NCBI RefSeq assembly: GCF_004337985.1
Contig: NW_021940927.1
Location: 62,001-126,000, forward strand
Direction of reading: 5' to 3'
Length of the DNA stretch: 64,000 bases
Source of the DNA: Pyricularia pennisetigena
Lineage: Eukaryota > Ascomycota > Sordariomycetes > Magnaporthales > Pyriculariaceae
The notes under the pieces: generated by a model
What the model was told of the DNA's origin: nothing
The model's input: the letters and a program-made list of their open reading frames with translations, nothing else
Databases searched by the model: none
Part shown: positions 54,597-64,000 of the stretch, piece after piece
Position numbering within the stretch: the stretch's first letter is position 1
Layout: every line of letters starts with the position of its first letter
Translations under genes and position numbers: made by a program

Positions 54597-55202
54597 ATGT
54601 AAGCTCTGCATAACAACAGTACCATGCCCTGAACAGTATCAAAACTGTTGCAGCTAACTTTCTAAAGATTTGGGCTGTTTTTGGCCCTCGTGCAAAAGTG
54701 AGTCAGTCGTTACAGCATTTTTTGAGCGACAAGCAATTAACGTTTAGCAGGATGGCGAATGGAGATAACCACACAGAGAACGAAATTGAGTGGCTCATGT
54801 TTTATTTGTGAGCCTTATTGCCCATATCTGACATGGGACCTGTCTAACTTTCTCAGTCATCAGTATCCACAGGCAGCAATCTCCGTCCAGTACTTGTTGC
54901 AGGAGAGTAAAAAGTGGGTGTATCCTTTGTTTCCACTAGTAGAATGGCCGTTTGGCTAATCGCTCCACTCTTGCAGACCGCTCGGGTCAAGTTCCGCAGA
55001 TCAGGAAATGTTGTGGTCGCCGATACATCGCAGCGCCATCTCGATAAGTAGGCTGCTCAGGACTCGGCGGGTGAGCAGCCCGCGGGCGGCGCGGCGGTAC
55101 GTCTGTGGCGGTGGGTGGCGAGATCGGGTCTACTGCGTGGACAGTGTAGTAGTTGCACTCGTGGTGATGCCGCTCCTCAAAGCGGTCGCCATCAAGAGTT
55201 GA
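54597..55202 (+). CDS. 3' half of a paralogue of the seven-exon gene at 5046-6122
   Basis: Introns and exons 4-7 of the first copy are all preserved here: IFGLFLALVQK, then MANGDNHTENEIEWLMFYFH, PQAAISVQYLLQE, and a last exon with EMLWSPIHRSAISISR. The last frame runs further than in the first copy, to a TAG at about 55202. Upstream of 54597 the sequence is different, although an open frame (GSVFCFADRVKTNNGRPGLL) could supply another N-terminus. This is the empty site for the pogo insertion. Function unknown. Confidence 0.55.
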
Positions 55203-56418
55203 CCGCCGCTGGTTTTGTGCGATGAAGATGTTAGGTCCTTGCTGCCGAGATCCTGGCGAGACCACTCGGCCTTTGCTGGACAGCACGTCAATAATTATTT
55301 CTCATATTGACAGCGAGCGAACTTTTGAAAAATATGGCTATGCAATCCAACACTTGGCGCCTCATTTTGACATGGCAAATCCGCAGAAGAAAATGAACCT
55401 TCTCGGAAGTACCCGTCCACCCAAATAACCCCCGCCGTAATACTAATCTTGGCTTGCTCGTGGGTCATCTCTCGACAGAGAAGGCCGGTCGGGCAGAGGC
55501 GTTGCCGATGCGACCACAATGCTTTGTTCTAAGTGCAGTCGTACGTGGATAGATCATGGAAAGGTATTGTGAGGTCGTAACATTTGGATTGCCAAGACCA
55601 GGAACAGTTGTGATGAAAAAGCCTCCGGCATTTGACACCCGTCCGTTTTTAAGTAAGCGCACCAATTACGTATGCATTTCTTATCGATAATTACAAGGGG
55701 TTGGGACCTGTACAGAAGATCTCCGGAGGACTTGGCAAACCACCGACTTTTGTATCTCTACTAGCAATCAACACAATAAAAAAGCAATCCAACCCAACTC
55801 TTGCTGGTTCGAACCCCTTAATTGGGACCCAAACCCTGGTAGCAAAATCATAGATGGTGTCGATGAACTTGTTGGGCACTCCAGTTGGAAACTCGAAAAC
55901 TTAGGAGATTGCCACTCTGCCGCGTTCAGAACAGGGATCGAACAACGATGGGAGCCAACGATCAATCGTCCAGTTCGGTGCACCTTTTTTTCCGCTTTCA
56001 GTACACACATCCGATCTTTAGAATGTGAAGGCAGCCTAATGCTGATACTCCATAGATGAAACGGAGGAAAGAACCAGATTTGGCTTCATAATAGCTGCAA
56101 GACTTCACTTTTGGCTCTGATGAACCATCTTCAAAGATACTTCGAAGTAGCTGATAGTGCCACATTTGAAACACAAAAAGGGTTCTTAGCCACTACGTTT
56201 TCATCTTGTTGTCTCATAAGTCTGCGCAATATTCAGGGATCTGGTAACTGCACTAACATTTGTGGATTACATTTGGCCATAGAGCTTCATCATATCACCG
56301 TACACTCCAATCGCTGAGATAAAACACACTTCAAGCCAGCAAGCTAAATGCTTAGGACGCAAGGCTAGGAGATTCTATTTTTAACACGTTTGCTGCGGAC
56401 TGCGTTAATTAACGAACC
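55203..56418. repeat. No firm gene; dispersed repeat copy 3 at about 55960-56330
   Basis: AACCATCTTCAAAGATACTT and CGAAGTAGCTGATAGTGCC match the repeat also seen near 2.7, 37.4 and 61.9 kb. Remaining ORFs are not recognised. Confidence 0.45.
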
Positions 56419-56781
56419 ATGATGGCGGCGGCTAAAGATAGTATCATAGTTATAACGTTTGGGGCTGCTAGAATTGATCCTTCATCGTTTGAAAAGTGGA
56501 TGAACGGACTTGAGTTACTTGTTTCCACCAGAGAGTGGAAGAACACCGGATTTGGTGGCTTGATACACCTCGTTCGACAGAGTGTTGTGGTTATAGGGGA
56601 CCAAAACAAAGAGAAGGCACTGTTCTTGCTTGGCTGTTTTGGGTTTGTTTGTCATGTGACATCGGAAGGAGTCCACCTTTGCCGGCCGTCCGATATGTAT
56701 CTCTGGCCGGATGGTTTTGTATATCATGTTCAGGCGTGGAGGTCCAGAAGCCAACGGAGAGCTGGGTGTTGTCGTTTGTAG
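56419..56781 (+). CDS. Hypothetical protein, 120 aa (weak)
   Basis: Not recognised. ATG-ATG start; SIIVITFGAARIDPSSFEKW and FLLGCFGFVCHVTSEGVHLC. No domain or signal peptide. The opposite strand is also open over part of it. It is followed by a copy of the TGTTACCATCAAGG-like repeat (56838-57110). Confidence 0.25.
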   Translation: MMAAAKDSIIVITFGAARIDPSSFEKWMNGLELLVSTREWKNTGFGGLIHLVRQSVVVIGDQNKEKALFLLGCFGFVCHVTSEGVHLCRPSDMYLWPDGFVYHVQAWRSRSQRRAGCCRL

Positions 56782-56837
56782 GGCGCTGTCTGGTACCAAC
56801 AATTGAGTCCACTTTATTCGATGTAGATCATAGTGAG

Positions 56838-57110
56838 TGTTTACGATCAGGATATCGGGGTAGCCTGTTCTTATGGTAAAGTACAGTGGGTTGAAGCAAC
56901 TGAGCGTCTGACTGGGCATCTAGGGATTCGCAATGACTGGGGTGAAGTTATGATCGGTCTCAAGTAAGGTTAACTAAAGTTTGACTGCTGCCAAGCAATC
57001 CCAGAATCGAGTCTATCTGCATGGTAACTAGCGTGTTTTATATCGACTATGTCCCAGGTGTGATCTCTCTTGATATATTTGACCTGTGATTCTCAAAAGA
57101 TATTCTACAG
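56838..57110 (+). repeat. TGTTACCATCAAGG-like repeat, copy 4
   Basis: AAAGTACAGTGGGTTGAAGC and the following CAACTGAGCGTCTGACTGGG match 12390-12430. Confidence 0.7.
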
Positions 57111-57182
57111 ATCACCGAGATCAATTCTTTTCGACTTTAACGTCATTCTAATCTTGTAATGTGAAGCTCGTTGCAGGCGCTT

Positions 57183-57840
57183 TTACTTATTCTTCTGTTC
57201 TTGGACGACACGTTGCCATAGGATAATCGCCTCGTTGGCAACAGCTTGCAGATCCGAGAGAGCATCAACGGTATCTGAGCGCCTTAGCCACCAAAGGGCT
57301 TGCAGCATATTTAGCCCGTGAAAATTGGTAAACGGTAGGAAGAGAGTCTGGGTATCGCGGAGTATTCGTTGCAGTGGCGTGACCACGCAGTTTGACGAGC
57401 ACTTTGGTGCCGTTGACTGGAAACAAGCCTGTATCTTGGAAGCTGGTAATTATATGGCTGGTCGTGAAAGCCGCATCCCAACACCGCTAAATTAACGTAC
57501 AGATTCACGAATCACTTACTCGGGTCGCTGCAACGAAATCTGAACGGCTGAATTGCGGAATACCACTTTGGATATGCTCATGCAGTATAACCTGCAACTC
57601 GTTTTCAAGGTGAGTGAATACCGATACGTCCATGCGCTGCATATAATGCGTTGAATGAGGCGGTAAAATAACGATTTCGATATCAAATCTGAGGCAATAG
57701 TCAAGTATTTCCATGCCAATACATCGATCAGGTCATGGAGATGGAAACGGCCTTCATATCTGCTCGGTCCAAACAGTTGACTCAAGAGCTTCAACGGCAT
57801 ACAGGTATATTTTGGAGTATCGATTGATTCCAGCAACCAG
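57183..57840 (-). pseudogene. Relic of a pogo/Fot1-type transposase
   Basis: Minus strand: MEILDYCLRFDIEIVILPPH, STHYMQRMDVSVFTHLEN, GIPQFSRSDFVAATR match the block around the third catalytic Asp (LPPHTTHLLQPLDVGVFGPLK). The D (RMDVSVF) is present, but the second catalytic block lies in another frame with stops. A C-terminal piece (LQAVANEAIILWQRVV) is at 57183-57386. No TIRs found. Different subfamily from the element at 6.2 kb. Confidence 0.7.
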
Positions 57841-58008
57841 AAGATGGCTCATCTCTTGCCTCAAAGAGCTACTGGAGATCCACAAATGTTTATACGGCTG
57901 CTTCGAGGACGCGGAAGCGGAACACTCTATGAACATCCAAGTTCATTATCTAATGTCCAAGCTAGCAGCGAAGACATGCCCTGGTGTAAAAGGCTTACCG
58001 GTGACAAC

Positions 58009-58464
58009 ACGGGGGGATGGCGCAGTGGTTAAGCGCCATGGCTGTTACTTGTGTAACGTAGGTTCGAATCCTGCTCCCTCCACCTCCTCCCCACTTAATG
58101 TGGCAAGGATAGCCCGGCTGGCTATCGACAACAACCACCCGCCTGTGCCGTCGAGCCCACACTTGTTGGGAACTTCGTCTACATGGCTACAAACGACCGA
58201 CAGCACCGCTGGTTGGACACAGGCCCCTCTCGACGAAGAGCCGTCAACTGCCGTCAGACGAATCCTCCGTGCGCCTGAAGGCACGGGGTCGCGTCAGTGA
58301 ACCAACCCTGTAAGCAGGGCCGGGCACGAACCCGGTCAGGCTCGATTCGCTTCTATGCCCTTGTTTTCCGCTGTGTAAATAGAGAAAAATAGAAAGCGCG
58401 CCGAGATACCCCTCGGGAGGTTGCTAACGGCCGGCTAATGAGCCGGGCCGAGCCCGGCGTTAAA

Positions 58465-58492
<28 letters not shown>
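58009..58492 (+). mobile_element. tRNA-derived SINE with (TAC)n tail and 12-bp target duplication
   Basis: The head is tRNA-like with a pol III A box (TGGCGCAGTGGTTAAGCG, about 58018) and a B box (GGTTCGAATCC, about 58062). A GC-rich body and a tail of TAC repeats (58467-58492) follow. ACCGGTGACAAC flanks both ends (57997-58008 and 58493-58504). The tRNA-like head has paired acceptor (GGGGGGA/TCCCTCC) and T arms but a shrunken anticodon arm, so it is not a working tRNA. Class is SINE; LINE partner unknown. Confidence 0.88.
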
Positions 58493-58495
<3 letters not shown>

Positions 58496-59035
58496 GGTGA
58501 CAACGGTACGCATGTTAAAATACTGGATGCCGGCCATAGTGGGCGCTGCAGCATCCTCGAAGCGAATGATTCTGCAACGTAGCGGGCAAAATCGTCTATT
58601 TCATTTTCGTGATCGATGCCACACAGCTGGGGGCCGGCATCAGAAGTCCGGAGGAAGCGTTAAAGAGGCGAAGTCCCTAACGATTTGGTACGTCGGTCCC
58701 CTTCCTGCCTGCTCCTCGTTTTCGATCCAGCCACAGATAATTATTCCTGCTCTAGAGACAAGACCTACTTGGGGGTTGTACGTTGTGGACCCCCTCAAAG
58801 AGGGGGTTACAAAATTCTGATTCACGACAAAATCGTGGGCCACCAACCTGTTTGAAAATCCGGAAAAATATGTACCTTACCCACGTTTAAACGCTTATTA
58901 TAAGTCGAAATTAAATCAGCTGGGGATAATAAAAGTATATTGTGCAATACCGTTATCTATTAATATTAAAAGTCATTTTTTAATATTTTTCAAATTTTTA
59001 AATAGCTGGTTATTTGCTGAAATTTACAAAACTGG
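58493..59035. other. Non-coding, AT-rich right half; hairpin repeat member at about 58786-58920
   Basis: GGACCCCCTCAAAGAGGGGG begins a diverged member of the 42.9/46.5 kb family. No gene. Confidence 0.5.
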
Positions 59036-59247
59036 TGTTACGGAGTGGCGTGCCTGGGCGACTGCCAACCGTGACTAGCTCCACCTCACGTGACAAGGCG
59101 CCAGGGTTCGTTTGTTATTTGCTCGCTTAGGCGCGTGTACGCGATTGGCACTGCGTGCCTTTCTTCTTCTTTACACTTAGCTTTAGATCTTCGAATAGAA
59201 TCGCCCCTATATTGCAGCCTTGTCTCTTTGGGATCGCTTTCGTGACA
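59036..59247 (+). repeat. Solo LTR, TGTTACGGAG...CGTGACA, 212 bp (uninterrupted copy)
   Basis: Aligns with 60244-60665 on both sides of that copy's insertion; AGGCG at 59129-59133 is the empty target site. Confidence 0.85.
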
Positions 59248-59421
59248 GCCAAAGTTATAATTATTTCTTTCTTTTCCGAAACCGGCCAAAAGCTTCTATT
59301 ATCGGAATTGTAAAATTAAACGCCCGTTTTTAAAAGTGATAAATTTAAATAATTTCGTTAACCCATTTTATTATTCATTTAATTTATTATTTGATTATAA
59401 TAACGCCGTTTTAATTAATTG

Positions 59422-59630
59422 TGTCACGGCCAGGCATACATTGGAGAATCTCAGTGTATTAGGCGCTATTAACGAAAATTTTAAACTGAAGAGAAAAGAG
59501 AAATTACAATCAACGATGCGCTGGAGAGACGCGCTTAAATCCGGAGTTAGTGGACCCTTTGTTCGATCCCTGGCTCGGCGTGGAGCCGAGTCGTGATTCT
59601 GAGGGTAGGTCTGGGGGCCTGATCCTCACA
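59422..59630 (+). repeat. Solo LTR, TGTCACGGCC...CCTCACA, 209 bp
   Basis: Close copy of 60342-60549. The flanks do not form a clear target duplication. Confidence 0.8.
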
Positions 59631-60243
59631 TTAGGAAGATGCAGAAGTGTTTGATATATATATTTCCGACTGTATTGAGGTAAAATAAGCAATGCAGACG
59701 TTGCAATTGGAGTTAGGAATGGTGTGGTATAGGAAAAGTGGCCAGGGTACTGTCCTGGCCAGGGTACTGTACATCCACGTTAAGGGTAAAATTTTATCCC
59801 CCCGTACAATTGCCGTTGGTGTAGAGTTTTTGGGCTTTACCGACTTTTGTAATACTTTTTTATTTCACCTTTTATTAAAAGAGCATATAATATTATGATG
59901 TATTAAGCCCCACCCCTTAAAGGTGAAAGTTTACCACAGATAATAGGTTTATTATAAATTAAGTGCGGTATATTTAGTATATATTGTATTATTCTAAGTA
60001 AATTAAAGCGATAAATTAAAATTTCAATAAACAAATAAAACCCTGGAGGTGAAATTATATCTAATTAAAAGTTTAACTTAATAATATGCATTATAAAATA
60101 AACCAATTATTATAAATTTCACCTACTTAATAATTATAATATTATTTGCATTTCAAAAACTTAAAATATATTAGTTTATATATAAATATCTTATTATTTT
60201 AAAAATAATATAATATTAAGTTTAAATAGAAACACGTGGCGCG
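59631..60243. other. Strongly AT-rich non-coding DNA
   Basis: Mostly A/T from about 59880, with many TATA and AATAAT runs. Consistent with decay by repeat-induced point mutation, but RIP indices were not computed. No gene. Confidence 0.6.
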
Positions 60244-60665
60244 TGTTACGGAGTGGCGTGCCTGGGCGACTGCCAACCGTAACTAGCTCCACCCCACGTG
60301 ACAAGGCGCCAGGGTGAGTTTGTTATTTGTTCGCTTAGGCGTGTCACGGCCAGGCGTACATGGGAGTACCTCAGTGTATTAGGCGCTATTAACGAAGATT
60401 CTAAACTGAAGAGAAGAGAGAAATTACAATCGACGACGCGCTCAAGAGACGCGCTTAAATCCGGAGGTAGTGGATCCTTGTCCGATCCCTGGCTCGGTGG
60501 GGAGCCGAGTCGTGATTCTGAGGGTAGGTCTAGGGGCCTGATCCTCACAAGGCGCGTGTACGCGATTGGCACTGCGTGCCTTCTTCCTTTACACTTAGCT
60601 TTAGATCCTCGGATAGAATGGCCCCTATATCGCAGCCTTGTCTCCTTGTGATCCCTTTCGTGACA
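60244..60665 (+). repeat. Solo LTR of the 59036 family, interrupted by another LTR
   Basis: TGTTACGGAG start and CGTGACA end. The two halves (60244-60341 and 60550-60665) join to match the 59036 copy. Confidence 0.88.
60342..60549 (+). repeat. Nested solo LTR with 5-bp target duplication AGGCG
   Basis: TGTCACGGCC...CCTCACA, 208 bp; AGGCG at 60337-60341 and 60550-60554. It lies inside the 60244-60665 LTR. Confidence 0.93.
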
Positions 60666-60862
60666 GCCAGCAAAAGTAGGTCTTACCCAAGAATGGTGGA
60701 GAATGTTATTATGTGATGTGCCTAACGTTAAAAAGAGTATTGCATTAAAATAATCAAAGTCTAAAAGTTTCTAAGGCCTTGGCATGCTATATTGTATTTA
60801 AATTTAATACCCAAAAACCACCCTAACCAACCAGTTACTCCGTGGGGTTTTCAAATGAAAGT

Positions 60863-61153
60863 TTATGCATTTACCCTAGAAATCTGAAGTTTCCACTCTT
60901 CGTTTTCAATTGTCCCTGTAAGCGTTTCACTTTCAATAAACCTGCAGTCGGCGCTTGTTTCAAAATGAAGCTCATAGGCTGCGGTCTTGAAACGGCCGGG
61001 CCGGCCAGGCAGAACATAGGCCGCCGGTTGTAGTGAAAACCATGAGTTTAAATTAGGTTGATTTTTGGCCAGTAGTTCGACCTTACAATAAGGTCTAGCG
61101 CTAGCGTGTAGGGCAAACAAGCCAAGTGAAACAGCAATTGTGTTAAACTGCAT
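60863..61153 (-). CDS. Small secreted protein, 96 aa, two cysteines in the mature part
   Basis: Not recognised by sequence. The ATG at 61153 starts a clear signal peptide (MQFNTIAVSLGLFALHASA), with a cleavage site before RPYC. The mature part (about 77 aa) has two Cys (PYCKVELL and ADCRFIES) spaced to form one disulphide, and alternating hydrophobic strands (TAAYELHFETSA, EEWKLQISRVNA), suggesting a small beta-sandwich. Size, two Cys and location in AT-rich transposon DNA are typical of fungal effector candidates; function is inference only. Single exon, no breaks, more GC-rich than its surroundings. Confidence 0.7.
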   Translation of the reverse strand: MQFNTIAVSLGLFALHASARPYCKVELLAKNQPNLNSWFSLQPAAYVLPGRPGRFKTAAYELHFETSADCRFIESETLTGTIENEEWKLQISRVNA

Positions 61154-61993
61154 ATTGACGGTTGCGGTAATTTCGAATAATAAAGTAAAATGGATTGTAA
61201 TGAGAGAAACAACGGTAGAAAAAGTATGGGGGGAAAGCTGTGAGAAATAATTGTTTGGTGGTTAAGAAATCAAAATTAGGATGGCGATTAAGTTAGATAT
61301 TTATATTTGCCTGCTGTACTTGTTAATTAATTTAAAGGTACCCGGTGCTAATCATAGCAATAGAAGATTTTATTTGATATTTTATAACAAGAATATTAAT
61401 TAATATTTGAGTGTAGACTGGGTCCAACGCATTAATGATATCAGTTTATATACAAATAAACTAGGATAACCATATTGAAATACCAAACGTTAATTATTAG
61501 TATTGTTATATTAATAACATATTAACGCGAACAATACCATTTCGCTTTGTAATATAGAATAAAAATATGAACTAAAATTGTTGCGCATTATTATTACATG
61601 AATAAGTGTAAAAGCGCATTAAATGATTTATAAATAAGTGAAGTATAATAAACAATGTGGAGGAAGACGTGTGAAAAGCATATATAGTTTATAGTATATA
61701 CAGTGCATAGTATGCTCCTCATCATCGGGGCCGAGGTGGTGGACACAGAGCACCAAGATATCCGTACAGGACTTGGCGTGGGAACGGTCACGTCAATGGT
61801 TTCGTTCAAAGCTGCAAGCAAGACTACGTCTGAAGGAACATGATACAGTAATGAGCAAGACACAGGTTGCTGACCTGCTCGTACTGTAGCGCTTGAGCAG
61901 AAAAGCGGAGCATTGGCAGCAGCTACTTTGAGGCACTTCAAAAGATGGTTGATCAGAGCCGAAGTCGACGTTTGTAGCGATGAGACGGCCAAA
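61154..61993. repeat. AT-rich DNA and dispersed repeat copy 4 (about 61700-61990)
   Basis: Minus strand: ATCAACCATCTTTTGAAGTG and CCTCAAAGTAGCTGCTGCCA match the repeat at 2.7, 37.4 and 56.1 kb. The ORF 61594-61992 on that strand reads through it (LINHLLKCLKVAAANAPLFC); no family known. Confidence 0.5.
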
Positions 61994-63043
61994 TTATATG
62001 TAAGCGTAGCCGGTATAACAAGACAGGGCTACTGCTCCGCTAATACGGCCGCGATTAATTAGTTTCGGAAATAGCATTGGACCCACGTTATGGCCACCTT
62101 TACCCTTGGTCACCCAAAAATAATAACAAGCCGAGCTGCCCCTTTTTTCCGCCGGCGTACCCACGACCCACGTCACTTGCTCCCATAAAGTTGTAAGTTC
62201 AGCTACCCACGCGTCCAATGCGTAGCCATCGACCGCGGATCCCGGGTCCGGCATGTCTTGCATGCCAAAAGCAAGTAGCTCCGCGAACTTTGGTAGCCGG
62301 TCGTCCCTAACCGAGACGTTGACCGCCTCTGGGCGCGGGGCGCCGCGCGTCCGCAGCGTGGTATAAAGGGATTCGTGGTCGGAGCCTGTGTAAAGACTGC
62401 TGTCAACCACAGTTATTGTGCTGGGGAGGTTGGAAAAGACCATATCCAGTAAACCCCCGTCGCGGTGGGTGGGCACGCCGATATTTCCTGTAAAACTCAT
62501 CCCCTGGGCTTGCGCCCATGCCGTCAGTTGATCCCCTCCGCGTGCGTTTGCGCGGCCTGGCTGGTATGCAGCAGCCGCTACGTTAAAATCGCCGCCTAGC
62601 ACCGTGGGTCCATTTGGCACGGTATTGCATACCATTTCCAGCGCGGCCTCAGTGCCCGGAGCCCTATATACGTTAACAAACAATATTCCGTTAATTTCGA
62701 GCCAGAGTATGTCCCGCGTATTTTGGCCCTGCGGTAACCGTCGTTGTGCGGCCCCTAGGGCTGCCCCCTTCTTGACGTAGGTGAGCACCCGGGGCCGGAG
62801 CCCAGTCATGGCTTCGTAAGTGTTGGCGTGCCATTCGTCCACTGGCGCAAAAACATCATAGCCCGGGTGCGTTTGTGTAGTCGTCTTTAGCCCGCACCAT
62901 GGCTCTTGGACGTTAACCAGGTCCACTTCTCTCTGGTGGCACAACTCCAATAGGCTCAGATGCACACCCATCCTTTTGCCTACGTTGGCCCAAACTACGT
63001 CGAGGCGTTCCCGCTGCATGTTGCCGAGCGAGTTTTTCGTCAT
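61994..63043 (-). pseudogene. Tad-type LINE ORF2, endonuclease domain only, 3' truncated
   Basis: Starts MTKNSLGNMQRERLDVVWAN. AP-endonuclease landmarks: VNVQEPWC (catalytic Glu), WLEINGILFVNVYRAPG, LGGDFNVAAAAYQPGR (D-x-N), SLYTGSDHESL (S-D-H). After WVTKGKGG the sequence becomes unrelated (HNVGPMLFPKLINRGRISGA) and ends; no reverse transcriptase follows. Loss of the 3' end is unusual for LINEs (5' truncation is the rule), so a later deletion or insertion is likely. The ATG overlaps the ORF1 stop (ATGA, 63040-63043), suggesting termination-reinitiation. Confidence 0.88.
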
Positions 63044-63999
63044 ATTAATCGACGGGTTGCTTCCAAGTCTATCACATCAGCGGGGCAAGGTTCGGCAGCC
63101 GCTGCGTCCTCCTCCATTTCGGCTGCCCAAACGATTTCGTCGTGCACACGTTCCTGTTCAACCTGCAGGAAGTTGCGGATGTCCGCCCCTGCCGCCTCGC
63201 ATGGCCGCGCTCTTTTGTTTGAAATGCTCGATCGGGAGCTCGAGGTTTGCGAATGCTGCGATGAGGTGCTTAGGACCGGGATTGCAGGTGCTGGCTCTCG
63301 GCGGGCCGCCTCAGCCCGGTCGTTGATAATCGCGGCACGGTTGGCACGTCCGATTCTGCGGATCCCCTTTAGTTTACGCTGTGAAGGTCGTTCAAGCTTC
63401 CCATTTACCATTAAAGGTCGGGCAGGGCAGTTTTCATGTCCGGATGGGAAATGGCCGTGGCAATTGACGCATTTGGGGGCTGCCCTGCACGGCTCTTCCT
63501 CTGTCGCATGTTTTGCTTCACCACATATGCCGCAACGCGCTTGCCGTACGCAGCGACGTATTTCGCAGTATCCCTGGCAACCGTCGTGGTGGTGTGTAAT
63601 TTTGCGTGATTTTTCAACCTTCCGCGCACGTTTCGACACTCCAAAAAGCTGAAAGGGCTTTACGGGTTGAAGGAAGGACACTATCCACGTGCCCTCAGCC
63701 GTATGTGGGTCGTAGCCATGTTTGGAAATATGCCAGTTGACTGGCTGCTGGCCTGCTGCCACGGTAATCTCCTCCTGGATTACCTCATGTACGTCCTTTC
63801 TTCCGTCCAGGCAATTGAGCGTCCGGGGCACTCCAGAGACGGCGTATGTGTGCCAGGTTGTCGGGACAGTGACTTCCCGCGCGTCCAATGCGTCCATAAT
63901 GGCCTTGACCGCGCTGGGGTTGAGGAGTTTTTGCCGTGTTTCCTCAGAGGCCACCGTAACACCCCAGCCCGTGGGGGTACGCTTGGCGTTTGGGATTTC
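63040..63999 (-). CDS. Tad-type LINE ORF1 (gag-like, CCHC zinc knuckles), 5' partial
   Basis: Runs off the right edge: the frame is open through EIPNAKRTPTGWGVTVASEE. An RNA-binding region lies around residues 60-130 (DPHTAEGTWIVSFLQPVKPF). Knuckle-like Cys/His motifs follow (CRRC-type variants: RQARCGICGEAKHATEEEPC, APKCVNCHGHFPSGHENC), then a basic stretch (RPSQRKLKGIRRIGRANRAA) and an acidic C-terminus. It packages LINE RNA. No breaks seen. Confidence 0.88.
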   Translation of the reverse strand, partial: EIPNAKRTPTGWGVTVASEETRQKLLNPSAVKAIMDALDAREVTVPTTWHTYAVSGVPRTLNCLDGRKDVHEVIQEEITVAAGQQPVNWHISKHGYDPHTAEGTWIVSFLQPVKPFQLFGVSKRARKVEKSRKITHHHDGCQGYCEIRRCVRQARCGICGEAKHATEEEPCRAAPKCVNCHGHFPSGHENCPARPLMVNGKLERPSQRKLKGIRRIGRANRAAIINDRAEAARREPAPAIPVLSTSSQHSQTSSSRSSISNKRARPCEAAGADIRNFLQVEQERVHDEIVWAAEMEEDAAAAEPCPADVIDLEATRRLI

Positions 64000-64000
64000 A

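Noticed and set aside
58011..58083. tRNA gene
   Set aside because: Acceptor and T arms pair, but the anticodon arm is collapsed, and the sequence is the head of a SINE with a tail and target duplication.
59036..60665. Full-length LTR element with internal region 59248-60243
   Set aside because: The direct LTRs are 1 kb apart, but the interior is AT-rich with no primer-binding site, polypurine tract or gag/pol, and flanks do not match. Two solo LTRs are more likely.

Overview
The window looks like accessory, transposon-dense DNA of a filamentous ascomycete (Pezizomycotina). Genes are short and broken by 47-75 bp introns with GTNNGT donors, CTRAY branch sites and YAG acceptors. The gene families are typical of such fungi: GH18 chitinase, CFEM-like GPI protein, FunK1 kinase fragment, 14-TM MFS efflux pumps, arylamine N-acetyltransferase and fungal C2H2 protein. 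The mobile elements are Ty3/gypsy, Tad-type LINE, pogo/Fot1 and a tRNA-derived SINE. The species cannot be fixed from sequence alone.

Layout. 1-3 kb: 3' end of a chromodomain Ty3/gypsy element with its LTR, a large inverted repeat and a perfect 28-bp-stem hairpin. 4-8 kb: a repeat shared with 24 kb, a seven-exon gene of unknown function, and a pogo transposon (41-bp TIRs, TA target) inserted beside it. 8.7-11.4 kb: an LTR nested in another repeat, then a secreted GH18 chitinase. 14-16 kb: decayed LINE. 18-21.9 kb: C2H2 gene, solo LTR, Pho80/PCL-type cyclin gene. 22.7-28.8 kb: an inverted pair of genes for a small C-terminally anchored membrane protein, one intact and one with a 1-nt deletion. 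29-36 kb: two MFS transporters flanking a chromodomain gene and a 258-bp MITE. 36-39 kb: a 15/18-bp minisatellite, a centromeric-type histone H3 (CenH3-like) gene between inverted repeats, and an arylamine N-acetyltransferase. 40-42 kb: bZIP-like gene and an N-terminally short Cdc25 phosphatase. 43-46.6 kb: a 3.4-kb segment bounded by inverted hairpin repeats, holding an MFS remnant, a RING-like gene and a frameshifted secreted protein gene. 47-55 kb: a 766-bp exact duplication ending at an N, CFEM-like gene, second chromodomain copy, coiled-coil and MADS-like genes, and a second copy of the seven-exon gene's 3' half. 56-64 kb: pogo relic, SINE with target duplication, AT-rich DNA with nested LTRs and one small secreted protein, then a LINE (ORF1/ORF2) running off the right edge.

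How the genes may fit together. No single metabolic pathway is visible. What stands out is a set of extra, divergent or truncated copies of chromosome and cell-cycle proteins (CenH3-like histone, Cdc25 catalytic domain, Pho80-type cyclin, two chromodomain proteins) together with several small DNA-binding or regulatory proteins. They lie beside efflux, N-acetylation, chitinase and secreted-protein genes in a duplication-rich, repeat-rich block. This resembles the content expected of an accessory chromosome or subtelomere. A role in chromosome maintenance is inference only.
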